Source: Blastomussa wellsi
Lineage: Eukaryota > Cnidaria > Anthozoa > Scleractinia > Plerogyridae
DNA length: 64,000 nucleotides
Direction of reading: 5' to 3'
NCBI GenBank assembly: GCA_947652115.1
Contig: OX393563.1
Coordinates: forward strand, 10,216,861-10,280,860
Shown here: positions 24,076 through 37,700 of the stretch, one piece after another
Numbering within the stretch: position 1 is the stretch's first letter
Layout: each line of letters starts with the position of its first letter
Translations under genes and position numbers: made by a program
Notes under the pieces: model-generated
Told to the model about the DNA's origin: nothing
Seen by the model: only the letters and a program-made list of their open reading frames with translations
Databases searched by the model: none

Positions 24076-26475
24076 ATCCCAAGACCATGCGTTAATAAAT
24101 TGCTCAAGTCCGAAAAACTGGTGACGAAGGCTGGTCTTGCCAGTCAAAATATACCATGTTGTGTCAGCCTTGAAGTAGTCTTTGAGTTATCATCATCCAA
24201 AGAACTTAGGTTAGTTCCATTCCGCTACTGCAGCTCTCGGAACTGAACAACTTCAACTGAACTTTGTTTCTCCCTTGAATAGGGTATAATTTTTCAAGTT
24301 TGGGCCCAAAGGGTATCAGTGTTTGTTGTCTTACACCCCTATTTGAAATTTACAGGATCCAACACAAACAGATATTTTGAATTAAACCAATCTGGAAATG
24401 GCTTAATCCCCTGGAAGATACCAAAATACTAAAAATAGAATTAATATTTCTATATATAGTTTTTCATGCAACCCTAAACAAGACTTATTGGCATTTTGCC
24501 CAGATCACCCTAAGTGAGACCAAACATTTGGTGGGGGTTTGATGGTAATTTAACTAGAGGTTACTATTGATCCTGTAAGATATCAGGTTCATCTATCTTG
24601 GGTAGAGTTTGCCTGGGTATTTAGTATTCAGTGCAAAATACAAAAAAGGAAAAACTTGGTGTGAAACAAATAAGAATTATGATGCAAATAATTAAGAAAT
24701 CATAATGCAATTGTCAGCATCAGTTCTTTTTCTGTGTTGGGAGTAGGGACAGAAGGTTTTTATATATTTCATGGGCCGGTATGATTTTGAAAAGACTCTT
24801 ACAGTTTTTAGAGAGAGAAAAACGAACCTGCATATTGCTGTCAGGTTACAAGATCCAAAAACAAGCACCAAGACTACAAAGGCAAAAATGCCTGCTCACC
24901 CCAAATAGTTTTGGTTAAAAACATTTATACCCTAGCCACAGGATTTGGTAGTTAAAGCAGGAGGGCAGGATATCCTTGAAATAGGGTGTGAAAATGAAAC
25001 AGGAAGCAGTGATGTGTTTTAACACAGCTGGCAGCCAAAAAGATTTGTGAAATCATGCAGATGTCTTCAGTTTTATGATTTCACACCCCAGAGCATATCT
25101 AGTATGTGTGTCAGTATATTTTGCAAATATATTGCTAGCATTGATATTTTTTGTTTTCTGTTTAGTAAAAAGAAAGTATCAACAGCCTCTAAATCATTAA
25201 CTCCTGTGTAAAATATGGGTTTGAAAATGGCTGAAATTATCTTATGATCAGTTGTCTTTTTTAAAAGAAATAATGTTTAAATAATTTAAGTATGTTCTCC
25301 CTTGTGAAAGAAGTGAAAATATGGGCAGTGGAATTTTTTTCAGCAACATAGTATATTTTTTTGGGTTGGTATTCACAAGTAATCAATTCAGTGGCAATAT
25401 GTGTCAAAGGGAGGAACCAGGGAAGGAAGAAGGAGTAATTTATGGAAATATCATTTTTGGTCTTCCTTGATCTTTGATCAGGAACTCTATTGACATAAAA
25501 GAACTGAACATTTTCCATGGAAATAAAAACATCAGAAATGTCTAGTTTTACTCTTTGTGTAATTAAACCCAGAGAAAACGATGGTTTAAAAAAACAAGAA
25601 CCAATAATTAAAGTGAATTAGAAACCCCTAACTCGATACTAAACTGATTGCAAGCATTCTGCCCGAAGCAAAATTCTTCAACAAGGTCACGATTTAGTGG
25701 TGACGTAATGTAAACAAAACCCGGATGATACCGAACTTGACCTTGCGTGCAATATTAAGATCTGTTAACAAAGGGTTAATTTTAGATTCATTCTTAATGC
25801 TTTGGGGACAGGAGGAACAAAGTGATGTGGTATATTCTTGCCCAGCAGTTGGTAAAAATGGTGCATTTTTTCGAACAAAAACCAGCCACTGGCATTTCTT
25901 TCAAAATATTTATTTCTTTCATAATATTTCTTTGTTTTACAAGAATTTCGTAGCAATATATTACAAATGCGTGAACAGACAGCGACCCATGTCACGGGTC
26001 TGTCATAACATATTCCACCAACAAATATTTGAGGATTTTTGCCCTTATAAAGAATAAAAAAAGCATTTGCGCATTTTGTTGAACTTGATTAAGATTAAAA
26101 AATTTAAAGCCCTCTAGAAATACATTTTTCGTTACATGAATCAGCACGAGTCTTACAAAACGCGAGCACAGCAGCTTCTGTACCAAAACCCTTTGAGCTT
26201 AATAAATTTAACGTATGGGAGGAAATTTGATGTATTATTCACTGCACTTTAACTGTGATCGCTTACAGAAGAAAATACGAAGTGGAAAAGGTCGAACATT
26301 TAAAGATCGCAATCATTTCAATTGTTACGTAAGACGGTTTTTAGTTAATTACCAGCTTCGTCATAATCAAAACATTCGCGCGAGCATAACATTTAATCGT
26401 AGCCGCTAAGAGCACAGCAGCAATAAACAAAGGCAAAAATGGCCAAAATAACGTGAAAATTGTACGAAAACATAA
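24076..26475. other. Gene-free interval
   Basis: AT-rich DNA with short frames on both strands but no splice-supported exon, RNA gene or conserved motif that I can identify. 24290-24480 shares words with 36790-36900, suggesting an old dispersed repeat. Confidence 0.5.
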
Positions 26476-27219
26476 CTAAAACGCTTCTACAACAGTTTGT
26501 GACCAGCCAAACACGCTACCGACTGGTTGGACGGGAGGAATGTATTGAAAGGAGTCCAGAGTCGATCCAATTGAAGAGGTCGCTCTGGGAATACTAGAAA
26601 GTCCTGAAAAGCTGCTGCTAAACACGTTAGCAAGTCCTGAGATGTCCATAGGTTCTTGATAATTTAGTCCCCTTACTGATGAACCATTCTCGCTTTCAGT
26701 TTTCAAGCGTTTGTTCTGAACCGCGTGGCTGTCACAAGGTTCATTACCATACACCGATCGCGTCCGTTTCGAACCGATGACACATTGTACTTCAGCATTT
26801 CTCTCTTTCCCACGTTCATTATCAACGTTGACGGCTTTTTCAATGTCCGCAACCTCCACATTGCCCTTTCTGACAATTCTTGGGACGCTTTGTTCCATTT
26901 CCGTGACTCTTTCATTTGATTTTGCCGCGGAACGCACTGTATGTGTCGCACTTCCTGCCTCGACGGACCCACCCGGAATATCGGGCGTCGTTTTCGATTT
27001 GTCAAAAGGGACAACTTCGTTATCCATCGCATCAATGTCCATATCTATCTCCACTTTCGTTCTGTATGTACAATAAGCAGAGTCTGTCGAGGTTAACACA
27101 TTGTTTAGGACGTGGGAAACTAGTAAATTACGTCGTAGTACAGGACCGCCACGCCGACGACGCGAATCCGTTATTTTCGACAAAGAAACTTGGATAATCC
27201 TTGTTGCTTCGCAATCCAT
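26476..27219 (-). CDS. IER2/IER5-like immediate early response protein, intronless
   Basis: 247 residues from the ATG at 27219. The N-terminus is the IER signature: EATRIIQVSLSKITDSR, then a basic RRRRGGPVLRRNLLVSHVL helix, as in vertebrate IER2/IER5 (EA.RI...S..K...SR..RGG..L...LL.S.V). The middle is acidic/polar and unconserved. Basic clusters SKRTRS and NKRLKT look like a nuclear localisation signal. A C-terminal block GLANVFSSSFSGLSS near residues 194-208 matches the IER5 C-terminal motif. Family members are growth- and stress-induced nuclear adaptors that work with PP2A and HSF1. The frame opens 67 codons earlier at 27420, but that part lacks homology, so I chose the ATG that starts the domain. 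A single-exon structure is typical of this family. Confidence 0.85.
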   Translation of the reverse strand: MDCEATRIIQVSLSKITDSRRRRGGPVLRRNLLVSHVLNNVLTSTDSAYCTYRTKVEIDMDIDAMDNEVVPFDKSKTTPDIPGGSVEAGSATHTVRSAAKSNERVTEMEQSVPRIVRKGNVEVADIEKAVNVDNERGKERNAEVQCVIGSKRTRSVYGNEPCDSHAVQNKRLKTESENGSSVRGLNYQEPMDISGLANVFSSSFSGLSSIPRATSSIGSTLDSFQYIPPVQPVGSVFGWSQTVVEAF

Positions 27220-27411
27220 GTTTACAGAAACGTCTTCAGAGAATGATTTTCTCGGTAACGTTGTTTTGAATCGCTTAGATGAGTAAACTTGCCGGTAAAA
27301 TTTAAATTTTTTAACGACGAAACTACAACACGACACAGTCGAATGAAGTTCCGTGAATGAATAGACGTTTGAAGAGCGACACGATTGTGAAATCGAGAGC
27401 ATTCGGACCCG

Positions 27412-27540
27412 CTCAGCCAATCAGCTAACATTACGTCATACCTGGTTGTGTTTCAGAACCAACGTGTCGAAGGGTAGCAACCAATCAGAACGGGAGAATC
27501 AGAAGCCTGACGTTCGTCGATACTATATTTAGAGATGTTT
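27412..27540 (-). promoter_or_regulatory. Candidate promoter of the IER-like gene
   Basis: Within 320 bases upstream of the ATG are a TATA/MEF2-type CTAAATATAG (27523-27532, read on the minus strand), two inverted CCAAT boxes (CCAATCAG at 27418 and 27481), and TGACGTAA, an ATF/CREB half-palindrome variant (27431-27438). A perfect CRE, TGACGTCA, is further out at 27832-27839. The motifs are seen; function is inferred. Confidence 0.5.
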
Positions 27541-28116
27541 TGTTCGGTTGCTATGGGTGAGGTTCTTTTGGCGGGAGATGTAACTCAATGAATATTGATG
27601 ACTTCGGCCGGAAATTGCTAGAATACTGAATACGTGAAACGGTCAACGTAAACACTTTCTCGAAAAGACAATTTTACGGTATTCCTGATTCCTGCCCTTA
27701 AAAGTATTTCTCACATTTTTTAAATTAAGTTGAAATGTTATCTCCTACAGTGATATAAACAAATGAAATAAATAATTTCAGCGCGCTGTGTCCAAACCCA
27801 TATACAGCACAACGCCTGTGGGATTCAGCAATGACGTCAACCCTCGTTTATCAGCCGAGGTGCGTGTTTCGGCTAGTAACGATAGCACAGATGGCTAACA
27901 GCAACAAGGACCACATTTAATATTTTTCACACGTTCGTTGGAAACTAAAAATACGTGATCACTGATCACTCGGCGATGTATCGTCACGCAATATTAAATG
28001 AAGATACAACCACAATGAATGGATAAAAACGTTTGGAGGAAAATACTTTGCGGGGAGGGCACGGGAGCGCAGTGCATACGCAGTGGGGTTAAAACTGATT
28101 CTGAGAAAAAGCTTAA

Positions 28117-29175
28117 GGTACCTGCCCAGGCAAAAATTGAGGGTTTTTAATTTCTCCAAATTTTTTCTTAACGTGTTCCTTGGACCTCTTATTTTATAAA
28201 AATATCGGCTTTGGTTCTGAAAACGCACGAGGAGACGAGAACGATGAAGCTGAAATTCATGCTTTTACCGGAAGTCAATGGCTTTTCCGTGCCAGGAACT
28301 GGGTCGGTTGTTAGGGTCTTCGGCCCTTGATCTGTTTTTCTAGGTGATATTTCCATCTGGGAAGGTGTTTTCAGAGGCTGTTGTGATTGTTTGAACTCTG
28401 CTTACTTCGTGGGAGCCATATTTGATTTGAAACTTGGTTCCAGTGCTCAAAATTCAACATTCGAGAAACCGGAAGTCTGGGACGAGTGCCGCACCTAGCA
28501 ACGCATAAACAAACACAAGTTTTGGGGTCTGCAGGCATTTTAAACAGCGGAAATCCATCCAAAATGGCGACATTGAAGGCAAGCGACTTCAGACTCTTTC
28601 ATAACATGGATTTTGCGGTTTTTTCGATGAGTCTTCATCAAACTGGAGCTAAATTTGGGATTTTTGCTGAGCGAGGATTCAAAAAATCGCGTTTTTCTCC
28701 GGAATGATAAAACATTTACCCGTGAAACTTGGCAGACTGTTTCGAAATGAAAAATCGAACAAATCTGTGGTAGGGTCCGATAGAGGAGCTACACGTTGCA
28801 ATTTTGTGAGCTTACAAAGTTTGATTTCTGTCATATTGTAATTTCTTGAGACTTTTTTACATTTAAATGAAACCCTACCACAGAAAAATCTCTTTTATTT
28901 GTATTAAAAATCTCTTTTATTTGTATCTATGCGTTTTTGTGTTCATATGTTAATTTTGTTTGATAATTAAATCAGAAAACACAAATCCCTTTCTCAGACA
29001 CAAGTTAATAATTAATCTGCTATACCCACAGGGGGCCTGATTAACCAAAAGCAGGTATATTTTCAGTATTTTTGATTCATGATTATTCATCCTGTTGAGT
29101 TACAGGATTATTTAAATCCATCTGGTTGTAAATATTATACAAAGAAAATGACCCAAAATACCCTGGGCGGGTACC
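28117..29175. mobile_element. TTAA-flanked inverted-repeat element
   Basis: Ends GGTACCTGCCCAGG and CCTGGGCGGGTACC are inverted copies immediately flanked by TTAA (28113-28116, 29176-29179). A TTAA target is the signature of piggyBac-type insertion. No transposase frame is seen in the 1.06 kb interior. Confidence 0.75.
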
Positions 29176-29179
29176 TTAA

Positions 29180-31798
29180 AGAAAAAGCTATTTATTGAAG
29201 TTTAGGCATGTGAACATTCATGATCGCGACTATTGTTGGATTATTATGAATAGATTGATTTCTCTCTTTTGTAAAAGGGATCGACTACTTGTTTCCATAT
29301 TACAGATGGAAAATGATCGTCAGTTTTCAAATGTAACGCTGATTACCCTTTAGTGAAAATAAATGCAACACTGCACGCCTTCGTTTTAAACTTTGACTTC
29401 TAACAATCTAAAATGTTGTTGACCTTAAGATAAAAATGTCTGCACATCCAGCAAACTTTTCAATTTCCTGGTCAACACGGAGATGGTATTTCTTTTGGCG
29501 ATTTTGTCCGCTTTCGACTTAGGTAAGTTTAACTGATCATGCAGACAATTGTGGTATAATCATTACGATATGCATATAAACAATATCATCCTCCATCCTC
29601 ACTTGATACAAAAATAAGCGACTTTCGTTGAATCTGTCAAGATCGAGACACCAATAAATTATTTAGGAGATTCATAACTCATAGGAGAATTGTAAATATC
29701 ATTTTGTTGTGATTAGTTTTTGCTTATTGGGAGTCGTGAAAAAAGAGTTTGTTTTGTATAGTTGTGTACTATGTTGAGAGAAACTGCACGTAACTTCACG
29801 AAAAAGCAAAACAAATTATCACTTATTTTTGCCTCGACCAGCTTGGCGTGATTTTCCGTGTAATCAACGCGGTGTCATTTCCTACCAGTACATGTTACAA
29901 TTTGTGGCTTTTCCTGCTTTTTTTATAGTTTTCTTGTTTTGTATGGTCACTTGTTTGTAACGTTTCAACCTTTGGTGACTTTGCTACTTGCCAGGCTACT
30001 TGCCGCCGGCAAAATGAACTTTCGTGACTAGCGCGCGACGTCGAGGTTGCGTGCAAGAAGTCCGTTGCAGCATGATACCCAGAACTCCTTTCTTTCAGTT
30101 TCCGGGTGCTGTATTTCTGATTTGAAATATTTATATATATGTAGCAACACTTTGGTTACGTTTATAGAGTCGGCGGTTATTTTACAAAATTTTCTGGGAT
30201 CATTGGGATGCCAGTCAAAATTGGAATTTGAAGTAAAAATTAGTAGTTACACCGAATTAAGCCTGCATGCGCAACCCTGGCGGATTTCCACACCTCGGAA
30301 TCCATTCGCGTTCAGCTGTAAACGTAAAGTTTCTCTTTTACTACGGCGAACTCGTCCGGCAGCAGTTTTCATGCAGCCATTTTTTCTCTCGCAGGAAAAA
30401 TATTTTTTTGCTTGGACTCAACCAATGGTTACGCTGCATCACACTCAATACGAAGCTACGTAAGTTGGTTTTGATGACAAACACGACGACGGCCCTGAAG
30501 TGACCTAAACACGAGGTATGTAATATCTCCAATCTGCAGCAAAATACTCTTTACCTATTTTGTTGAACTGATTCTGTTCACCCTTTGATTGTTACCGCCA
30601 AAACGAGGAGGATACAGGAGAAACTGCAAATAAAAATGATCGCTCGCCGGCAAATTTCTTTGGACAAAATCACAGGAACGCAACTTCCATCTTCGTTTTA
30701 AACCGAATTCATCAAATATTTGGTGCAAAGACCAGCTTTTCATTTCACTTTAGGCGATAGTGGTGTCGATACTTTGGCGATCAGCTATTTTCTCGGGTAG
30801 CCACTACCTCTCTGGACATCTGTATCAATTGGTCAAGTACTACCTCTATTGTTTCAAGGCTAGAGGCATTGTTGTGACGTGTTATCTATTGTTTCAGAAT
30901 CGAATCAATGACATGTCTCGTTCCGAGAGGCAGTGGGCGACCCAATTTTCCTTTTGTGAAAAATGTCTATAAATTAACAGAATTACAAAAATTTATTAGA
31001 AAGGAGTCTTAGAAAGTAAACAACTTGTGTGTGTCACCCAAGTGAAGAAGCTCGACGTAGCCTTTCTTATTTGCAATAAAAATAAGTAAATTTTGGTTAG
31101 GAATATTACACGCCTTGTGTTCAATAATAGTGAATCAGTCTCCTGACACTTTGTGAGCCTTCTCGGTTACTCCTATCAGTTCTTCAGTTGCATTTTTGTT
31201 TAATACTGGTATTCTTCTAGCCTGTAGATTAGTTATAAGCTCCAGAACCTTGCAGTATTTAAATTTAATGTTGTTTTGGTTTTCCTATTGGTACTGTTTC
31301 CTTGCGATTCAAAATACACCCCCACGCGCACACACATTGCCTCTGCATCGACGCAACGCATACTGTTACTGCATACTATTAAAAAAATGTAATTTGCACA
31401 GTGGCTTTGACTTTATTGCTGAGTAAGCTCCTATTTATAAACATCCATAATATTAAGCTGCATTAATAATTGAGCTACGTGCATTCGAAAGAGTTGCTTG
31501 TAGTCAATTCAGTGTCGCTTGAAATGTCAGCTCTAGGAATTCGACAGTATTAAACACTACAAGAGCCTGTAAAACAAGCAGCGTTTGCTTCTGTCCTTTT
31601 CGTGTCCTCCAACATCCGTAGCCTGTGATCAATCCCTTCTTTCTCTGAAAGACTCCCTATTATATCCTTTTTCTTTCTAGGAAAAGAGAGCTTGATCGCA
31701 ATTTTTTTTTGCCAGTTAACGCATAACGTAAGGCCGGTTTCTTTTTCTACTCTCACACTTACGCCTCTCAAGGTGTCAAATTAAACTGTTTAAGAGTT
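29180..31798. other. Gene-free interval
   Basis: No supported gene. A 138-codon frame at 30047-30463 lacks any recognisable motif or splice context. The POFUT1 3' UTR presumably occupies the right end. Confidence 0.5.
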
Positions 31799-34700
31799 CT
31801 ATTTTTCATCCTTAAACGCCCAGAATGATGTTGATTTATCGTTCACTGCACGATACCGCGTCACAAATGAAGTGAAGCTTGACACACAGTTTCCTATAAA
31901 GTGGTCTGCCATGGTCAATATAGCTAACTCCACTACTGGATCATTGATTTCGTCTGAAGCATCTCTCCTGTGTACAGACACCTGAAAAAGCAAGATTAGC
32001 GTAAAGGGATGGGATGTAGAAGTGAAAGATCTTGAAAAAATATTTTGCATTGCGACACTCGCACGTCCTTGCAAAGCGCAATGTGGAGCTGAATTTTTTT
32101 TGTGGCTTAGGGGGTGAAGTGCCTTTCCTACAGACATATTTAAAAACCTAATAAAACCCGCTTTGTGGCATGCATGTCAGTTACAGTGAGTACACTAACA
32201 TAATGGGAGGGGTGTTGACCCAACGTTGGACTTCAAATAAAGTAATGTGGGTTCGAGCCTCGTCTGTGGTCAGCGTGTTGTGGTCATGTGAAAGACAAAA
32301 CTCTCATAGTACCACCTTCTACCCATACCAACGTGCACAAATAGGTAGCGGAGACTAACACATTTGGGGTGGGGGGGGGGGTGGTAACCTTTAAATGGAC
32401 TAGTATCCCTTCTAAGGGAGTAGAAATACTCCGGAGATAAGTGCCGACCTCATGGGTTACTAGGTTCACCAGGCTCGAATGCAGACCTCACTTACTTACT
32501 TCCCGGGTTACCTTTACTAACTGACAGTGTCTAAACCGGTCAAGCATTTTCTCTCAATAAAACACCAATAATTTTCTCAGTGTTCAATTCTTGAAAATGT
32601 ATGATTCAACAACTCATTGAGGACTGAAAGCCCAGGTAACAATTCCACAAGCTAATATCTCGGCCCCGACCTGTCTCCCAGTTCAAAGATATTCACTAGA
32701 TTTTCAAACAAAACTTCTAGATACCTTCAAAGATTTCAGTCCCTCTGTAAGTTCCTTTATCATTGGATCATTGTCTGTTGCTACAAAAACTCTTTTTGCT
32801 TTAATTTTCTTCACGATCTTTTTCGTTTTCTTGACGATTTCACTCTTTGGTGGTAAGCACATTTCATAAGTGAGTTTCTTGTTGGAACCGGGATGGATGC
32901 ACTGAGGTGACGCAAAGAAGGAGGTGGTCCTTGGGTCTTTAACATGTTCACAAGCTCTTTCCTGAAAAAATGCCAAGTTTGGTGATAAACAAAAAGTTGG
33001 GAAATGTTAAAGTGCACCTAACACCAAAATATTTTTTTCGCTAAAATACACCTTTGTACCAGTTAGAAACACATTCCACCTTTCGTTTCTCCTTTTCATC
33101 AAATTCTGGCTATTTATAGCATTTAAAAGTTTCGAAAAACTGTTCATCATTTGTTCCACGACCGAGTCAGAAGGGGCGTGGGTCTATTCTTGATTTGACA
33201 TCACAAACTGATTTGCATGCATGTTTACAAAGACTTGATGCGATGCAAATCAATTTGTGACGTCAAATCAAGAATAGACCCACGCCCCTTCTGACTCAGT
33301 TGTGAAACAAATGAACAGTTTTCTAATGCAATCAATAGCCAGAATTTGGTGAAAAGGCGAAACGAAAGGTGAAATGCGTTTCGAACTGGTACAAAGGTGT
33401 ATTTTAGCAAAAAAAATATTTTGGTGTTGGGTGCACTTTAAGCTCAGTCAGTAGCCTCTTCCACGCTCTCGGTCACTGGTGTGAGAAAAGGCAGGTGAGC
33501 ACCAATGAAGGGAAAAAAAATGGGCCTTGCCTTTCCAAGACCTCACCCCCTCTTTTCCTTCAACTCATGCTCGACCACCTTTTCTCACATCTGATCAAAA
33601 GCATGGAAGAGGACACTCGGTCATATGCACTGACATAATCATGTAACTGCAATCAACTACCTCATTGAGTCCCGTTTATCAAAAGGAAAACGTTGTTGTC
33701 CAGATTTGTGCAAAATTTATTTTCTGGACAAGGTAAGTATTTTCCAAATGTGTTAGTCAATAGTGTCCAAATCTGCCACTGCATTATTAAACATTGATGG
33801 GGGGTGTTAGGACTCCCACTATAACTGGAAAATAATAGCAAACATTATGCAGGATAGCCTGCACCATTACATAACATACATACATTTATTGAAGTTCCCT
33901 TTACATGGATTTTCAGTGGCAATATATTAAAACTACAAAATAAGACAAGTGAATTAAATATGATAATTTACTATTTAATTGACTTACAAAATCAATTCCA
34001 TTGCGAAGATGTATACCAACAAATGGTTCATTTTTCAGTATACTGGTGAGAAACTCTTTTGCTTTCTTTTCAATTTTCACTGACCACTGGACAAACTTTT
34101 GCAGCCCTCTGTCATCCTCCTGCACAGGGAAGGCACCAGGAGCCCCTGTCAGAGCTATCACAGGATACTCTGATACTGGAAATCTAGGGATCAGTCATCA
34201 AAATTACTTAGCTCTTTTTTACCGAAGAGGAGGTCTGTATATATAGGAGAATCTTGACCAAGATAATTTGTGAGTATCACCAAGGTCAGCATTCTCCCAT
34301 ACTGTCTCAACTGAAATAAACTGTTTCAAGTGAAGTTAGTGGTATTCAAAAGAGGAAGTGCTGATGGGAAATTAAAAAGTCAGGATTGGTCATTTCTAAT
34401 ATCTTTTATAAGAGGGAGGGCTCAGACTTACTGTAGGTGTATGAGTGTCAGAAAAATTTTCTTGCTCCAATAAAAGGGGGCAATTGTTATCTCCCTTGTT
34501 TGCTTACAAACCTTACAGTACACCTTAAAAAATTCAAAAAAAGGAGCAAGAGCAGTTGTAGATATGTTTTCTGACTCACACATACATTTATCTTTTGCTT
34601 CAAGCCAGGTTTTGAGAAAACAGTACTCCATACATCAAGGAACATTTCCATAATTTATCAGTACATACATGTATTACTTTGCTCTTGCCCCAAGTTTGGT

Positions 34701-37700
34701 GCAGGCAACTAAAAGGGGATTCACACAGGAACACTTGCCATGCAGGCAAATATAAAACGGCTTGGAAGTCCCACCACAAAATAACAAAAAATGATTTCTT
34801 CTTAAGGAGTCTTGAAAGGGTTTTCAGTTGTGTGCGCACTTTCATTGCTCACACTTGGGATCCAAATTTCATTAAACATACGCGTGCTTCATCTGAAATC
34901 CGCTAAACCAGAAATGAAATATGCGAAAAACATTTCTTAATTTTATTTTGAAAATTAACTCGGTGACCTACCTTGGTTTTTTTGCATGTGGTTAACATTC
35001 AGTATGCTGATTCAAAAAGAAAAGTTTGCCTTTTTAACATACCGGTAGCTAAATTTCCAAAACACAGATTTTTCTAAAACTGGCAGAAAAAATACAGAAT
35101 TTAAGGGAGCTTTTAAGTAACAAAATAAAGTGACAGGTCACGCACTTAGTTTTAAGGATAATAGGCAAAAACTATTCCCATGGTAACCACTATGATGTCA
35201 AAAACATTCTTAAAGTATTATCAAATAACAGAGTTCTAAATCTATTCATACTTTGCCCAAATGATCGTAACAACTTTTCTGTAATCCCGCATTGTTTTAC
35301 AAGTGCAGTGAGAAAACGCTTTCGAGCCTCCTTAAAACAGTTACCTTGTGTGCCAGCCTTGCTTGGTCCACTCTTGGTCTGTGTCCCACAACAAGCCAGA
35401 GTGTTCTCGATAGTCATCAAAATTAATACTAAAGTGATCCCAGAAAGGACCAAAGGGATTCCCCTCCTTCATTCCACAATTTTGATTCTTTCGAAATGAG
35501 TAGCAGAAACCTAAGGTTGAATACCGATTATTTTAAATAATTATCAAAACCAAAATATTGTCCTTACAAATGCAATGTCCCTGCCCTGGCAATGTGAAGA
35601 GCTGTGTAACTTTAATGCATTGAGGTGCTATATTGCTTAAAAATTATAATTACCAGTATATCTTTAACAATCATTTTTGTCAATTCTCAATTGGGATAAT
35701 AAATTCTCTGTTAGTTGTGTTCAACATGATCAATTTTGTCTAATAACCGATCAAACAGACACATTTTAAAATTGCCAGGGAATTTCAGAAATAAATTAAC
35801 CTTCAACAGTACCAATAAATAAGTAAAATATAAAGTAACCTATTCGCTTCCCAGGTGGCCAAACACTTGGTGCAATGTCTTTCATAAATTTTTCCATTGT
35901 AACAACATTGTGATAAGCTTCAAGTGGCTTTACAAGAAACCAGTCATCAAATGGCACTCTATCCTGTGAGCAAAAAGAAGTCCTTATAATTAGATGAACG
36001 ATGATAAGTCAAAGACTACTGCAAGGTTGAAACAACATGGTATATTTTAAACAATATTTCGGCTGGACAGACCAGCCTTCTTCAGGTTACTAAATTTTGA
36101 ACATGAAATTTCAATGTTATATTATGGTGGTGTCGTAACACATATTTTGAAAGGAGTGGTGGAAATTAAATAACAAGATGATTCCAGGGAAAGATAGAAA
36201 TATCTGTATAAAAGGAAAATAGACTAAGTAAACATAAAAAGATTTCTACGTTAGTTACAAGTTTTTCAATTCATCGTGTCTATTCAAACCATGGGGCTCT
36301 AATATCCCCACTAAATCTATAAAATTAAGGACTCTCTGGCTTTTCTGATTGAGTCACGTGAGGACTGGAGTAGTTCAAGTGGGATTAGTTGCATGTCAGT
36401 GTTACAGTGTTTAGGATAAGAAAGGAAATGTTCGGCAACAGTAGTGGGTTTGGATTTAATGTTAGTTTTGTTGACTGAGTATCTGTGTTCATTGAATCTG
36501 TCTTTGAGACGTCGCTTAGTTTCACCTATGTATTGTAAATGACAGCGGTTACACTGAATCATGTAATAATCCAAGTCCTTTGAGTCTTTCATGCTATGGA
36601 AATAATTATTGGTAATCAAGTGACTTGCTTCAATAGCATAATGAAATTTTTGACGACAGGCATGACAATATTTTAGTTCATTTTTAATAACAGAAAGCCA
36701 CTCAGTAACTTGATTACTGGAGGAGGGGGCTGTCATATGAAACAGATGGGGATGTTCGTCAGAGATTTTAACTTAAGCCCCTTAAGGAGACCATTCTGGG
36801 TGTGGCTAAAGCCCCTAAAATCCCGAAAAAAATACCAAAATACCATAAATACAATTTAGATTCCTACGTTTCTTAGAAAGCTTGGTTACAAAATATATTG
36901 TTGTACACCCCTAAGAGGGATGACAAGCATCCCTGTATCTTTTATATGGGAGTCTGCCCACCCGGGCTTGAATATAAAAGATCAACCTTCTAATCAAATA
37001 TCTTTCACACCAATATAAATTATATATTGAATTAACTCAAGAAAAGTAAAAGTCCACCATAATCTGTAAATTTAAAATAGTTAACTAAATAAAGTATAAC
37101 AGAATAATAAGTCGAACTCACAGAGTCCCCTGGTTTGTGGCTTGGATACACTATCCATGGGGGAAGTACAAGAGTTCGATTCAATCCCTTTGCAAATGCT
37201 AATGATCCTAAAAACTGGTCAGCTTGATTTCCAAACCGTCCTGATAGTGAAAACAATAAATAAAAAACACATTTATTTATAGCAGTGCAATACTTCAAGT
37301 TTTCCTTTGATTTGAAGGAAATTTTGTACATGATCACAATGACTTCATTCTTGACTAAGTCTCTTTAAAAATATATTTAAATTGTTACTATGGGCAACCA
37401 GTAAAAAAACACAAGTCTGCTACATCAGATGTGGACACTAAGAAATTTTCAACACCCGGCACCCCCTCCCTTAAAAGTACTTTCCCCTTTTTCTATATTT
37501 AGCATGAGCTGTTTTACTGTCAGGCTATTAAAGTGCCTATGAAATGAAAAAACGAGCTATCGAAAAACAAGCTTATTTGAAAGGCCTTTAAAAATGAAGA
37601 AAAATGGCATTTTCCTTTTAGTGATATCTCCTCCCTTTCCATAGATATTCAAGATTTTCGAATTATGCAAATTAGGTAATGTTGACGTCATAAATAACAA

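Noticed and set aside
27220..27420. 67-codon upstream extension of the IER-like frame
   Set aside because: It lacks similarity, and the conserved domain begins exactly at the ATG at 27219; probably 5' UTR that happens to be open.
30047..30463. 138-codon plus-strand open frame
   Set aside because: No recognisable motif, low-complexity residue mix, no splice context and overlapping frames on the other strand; likely chance.
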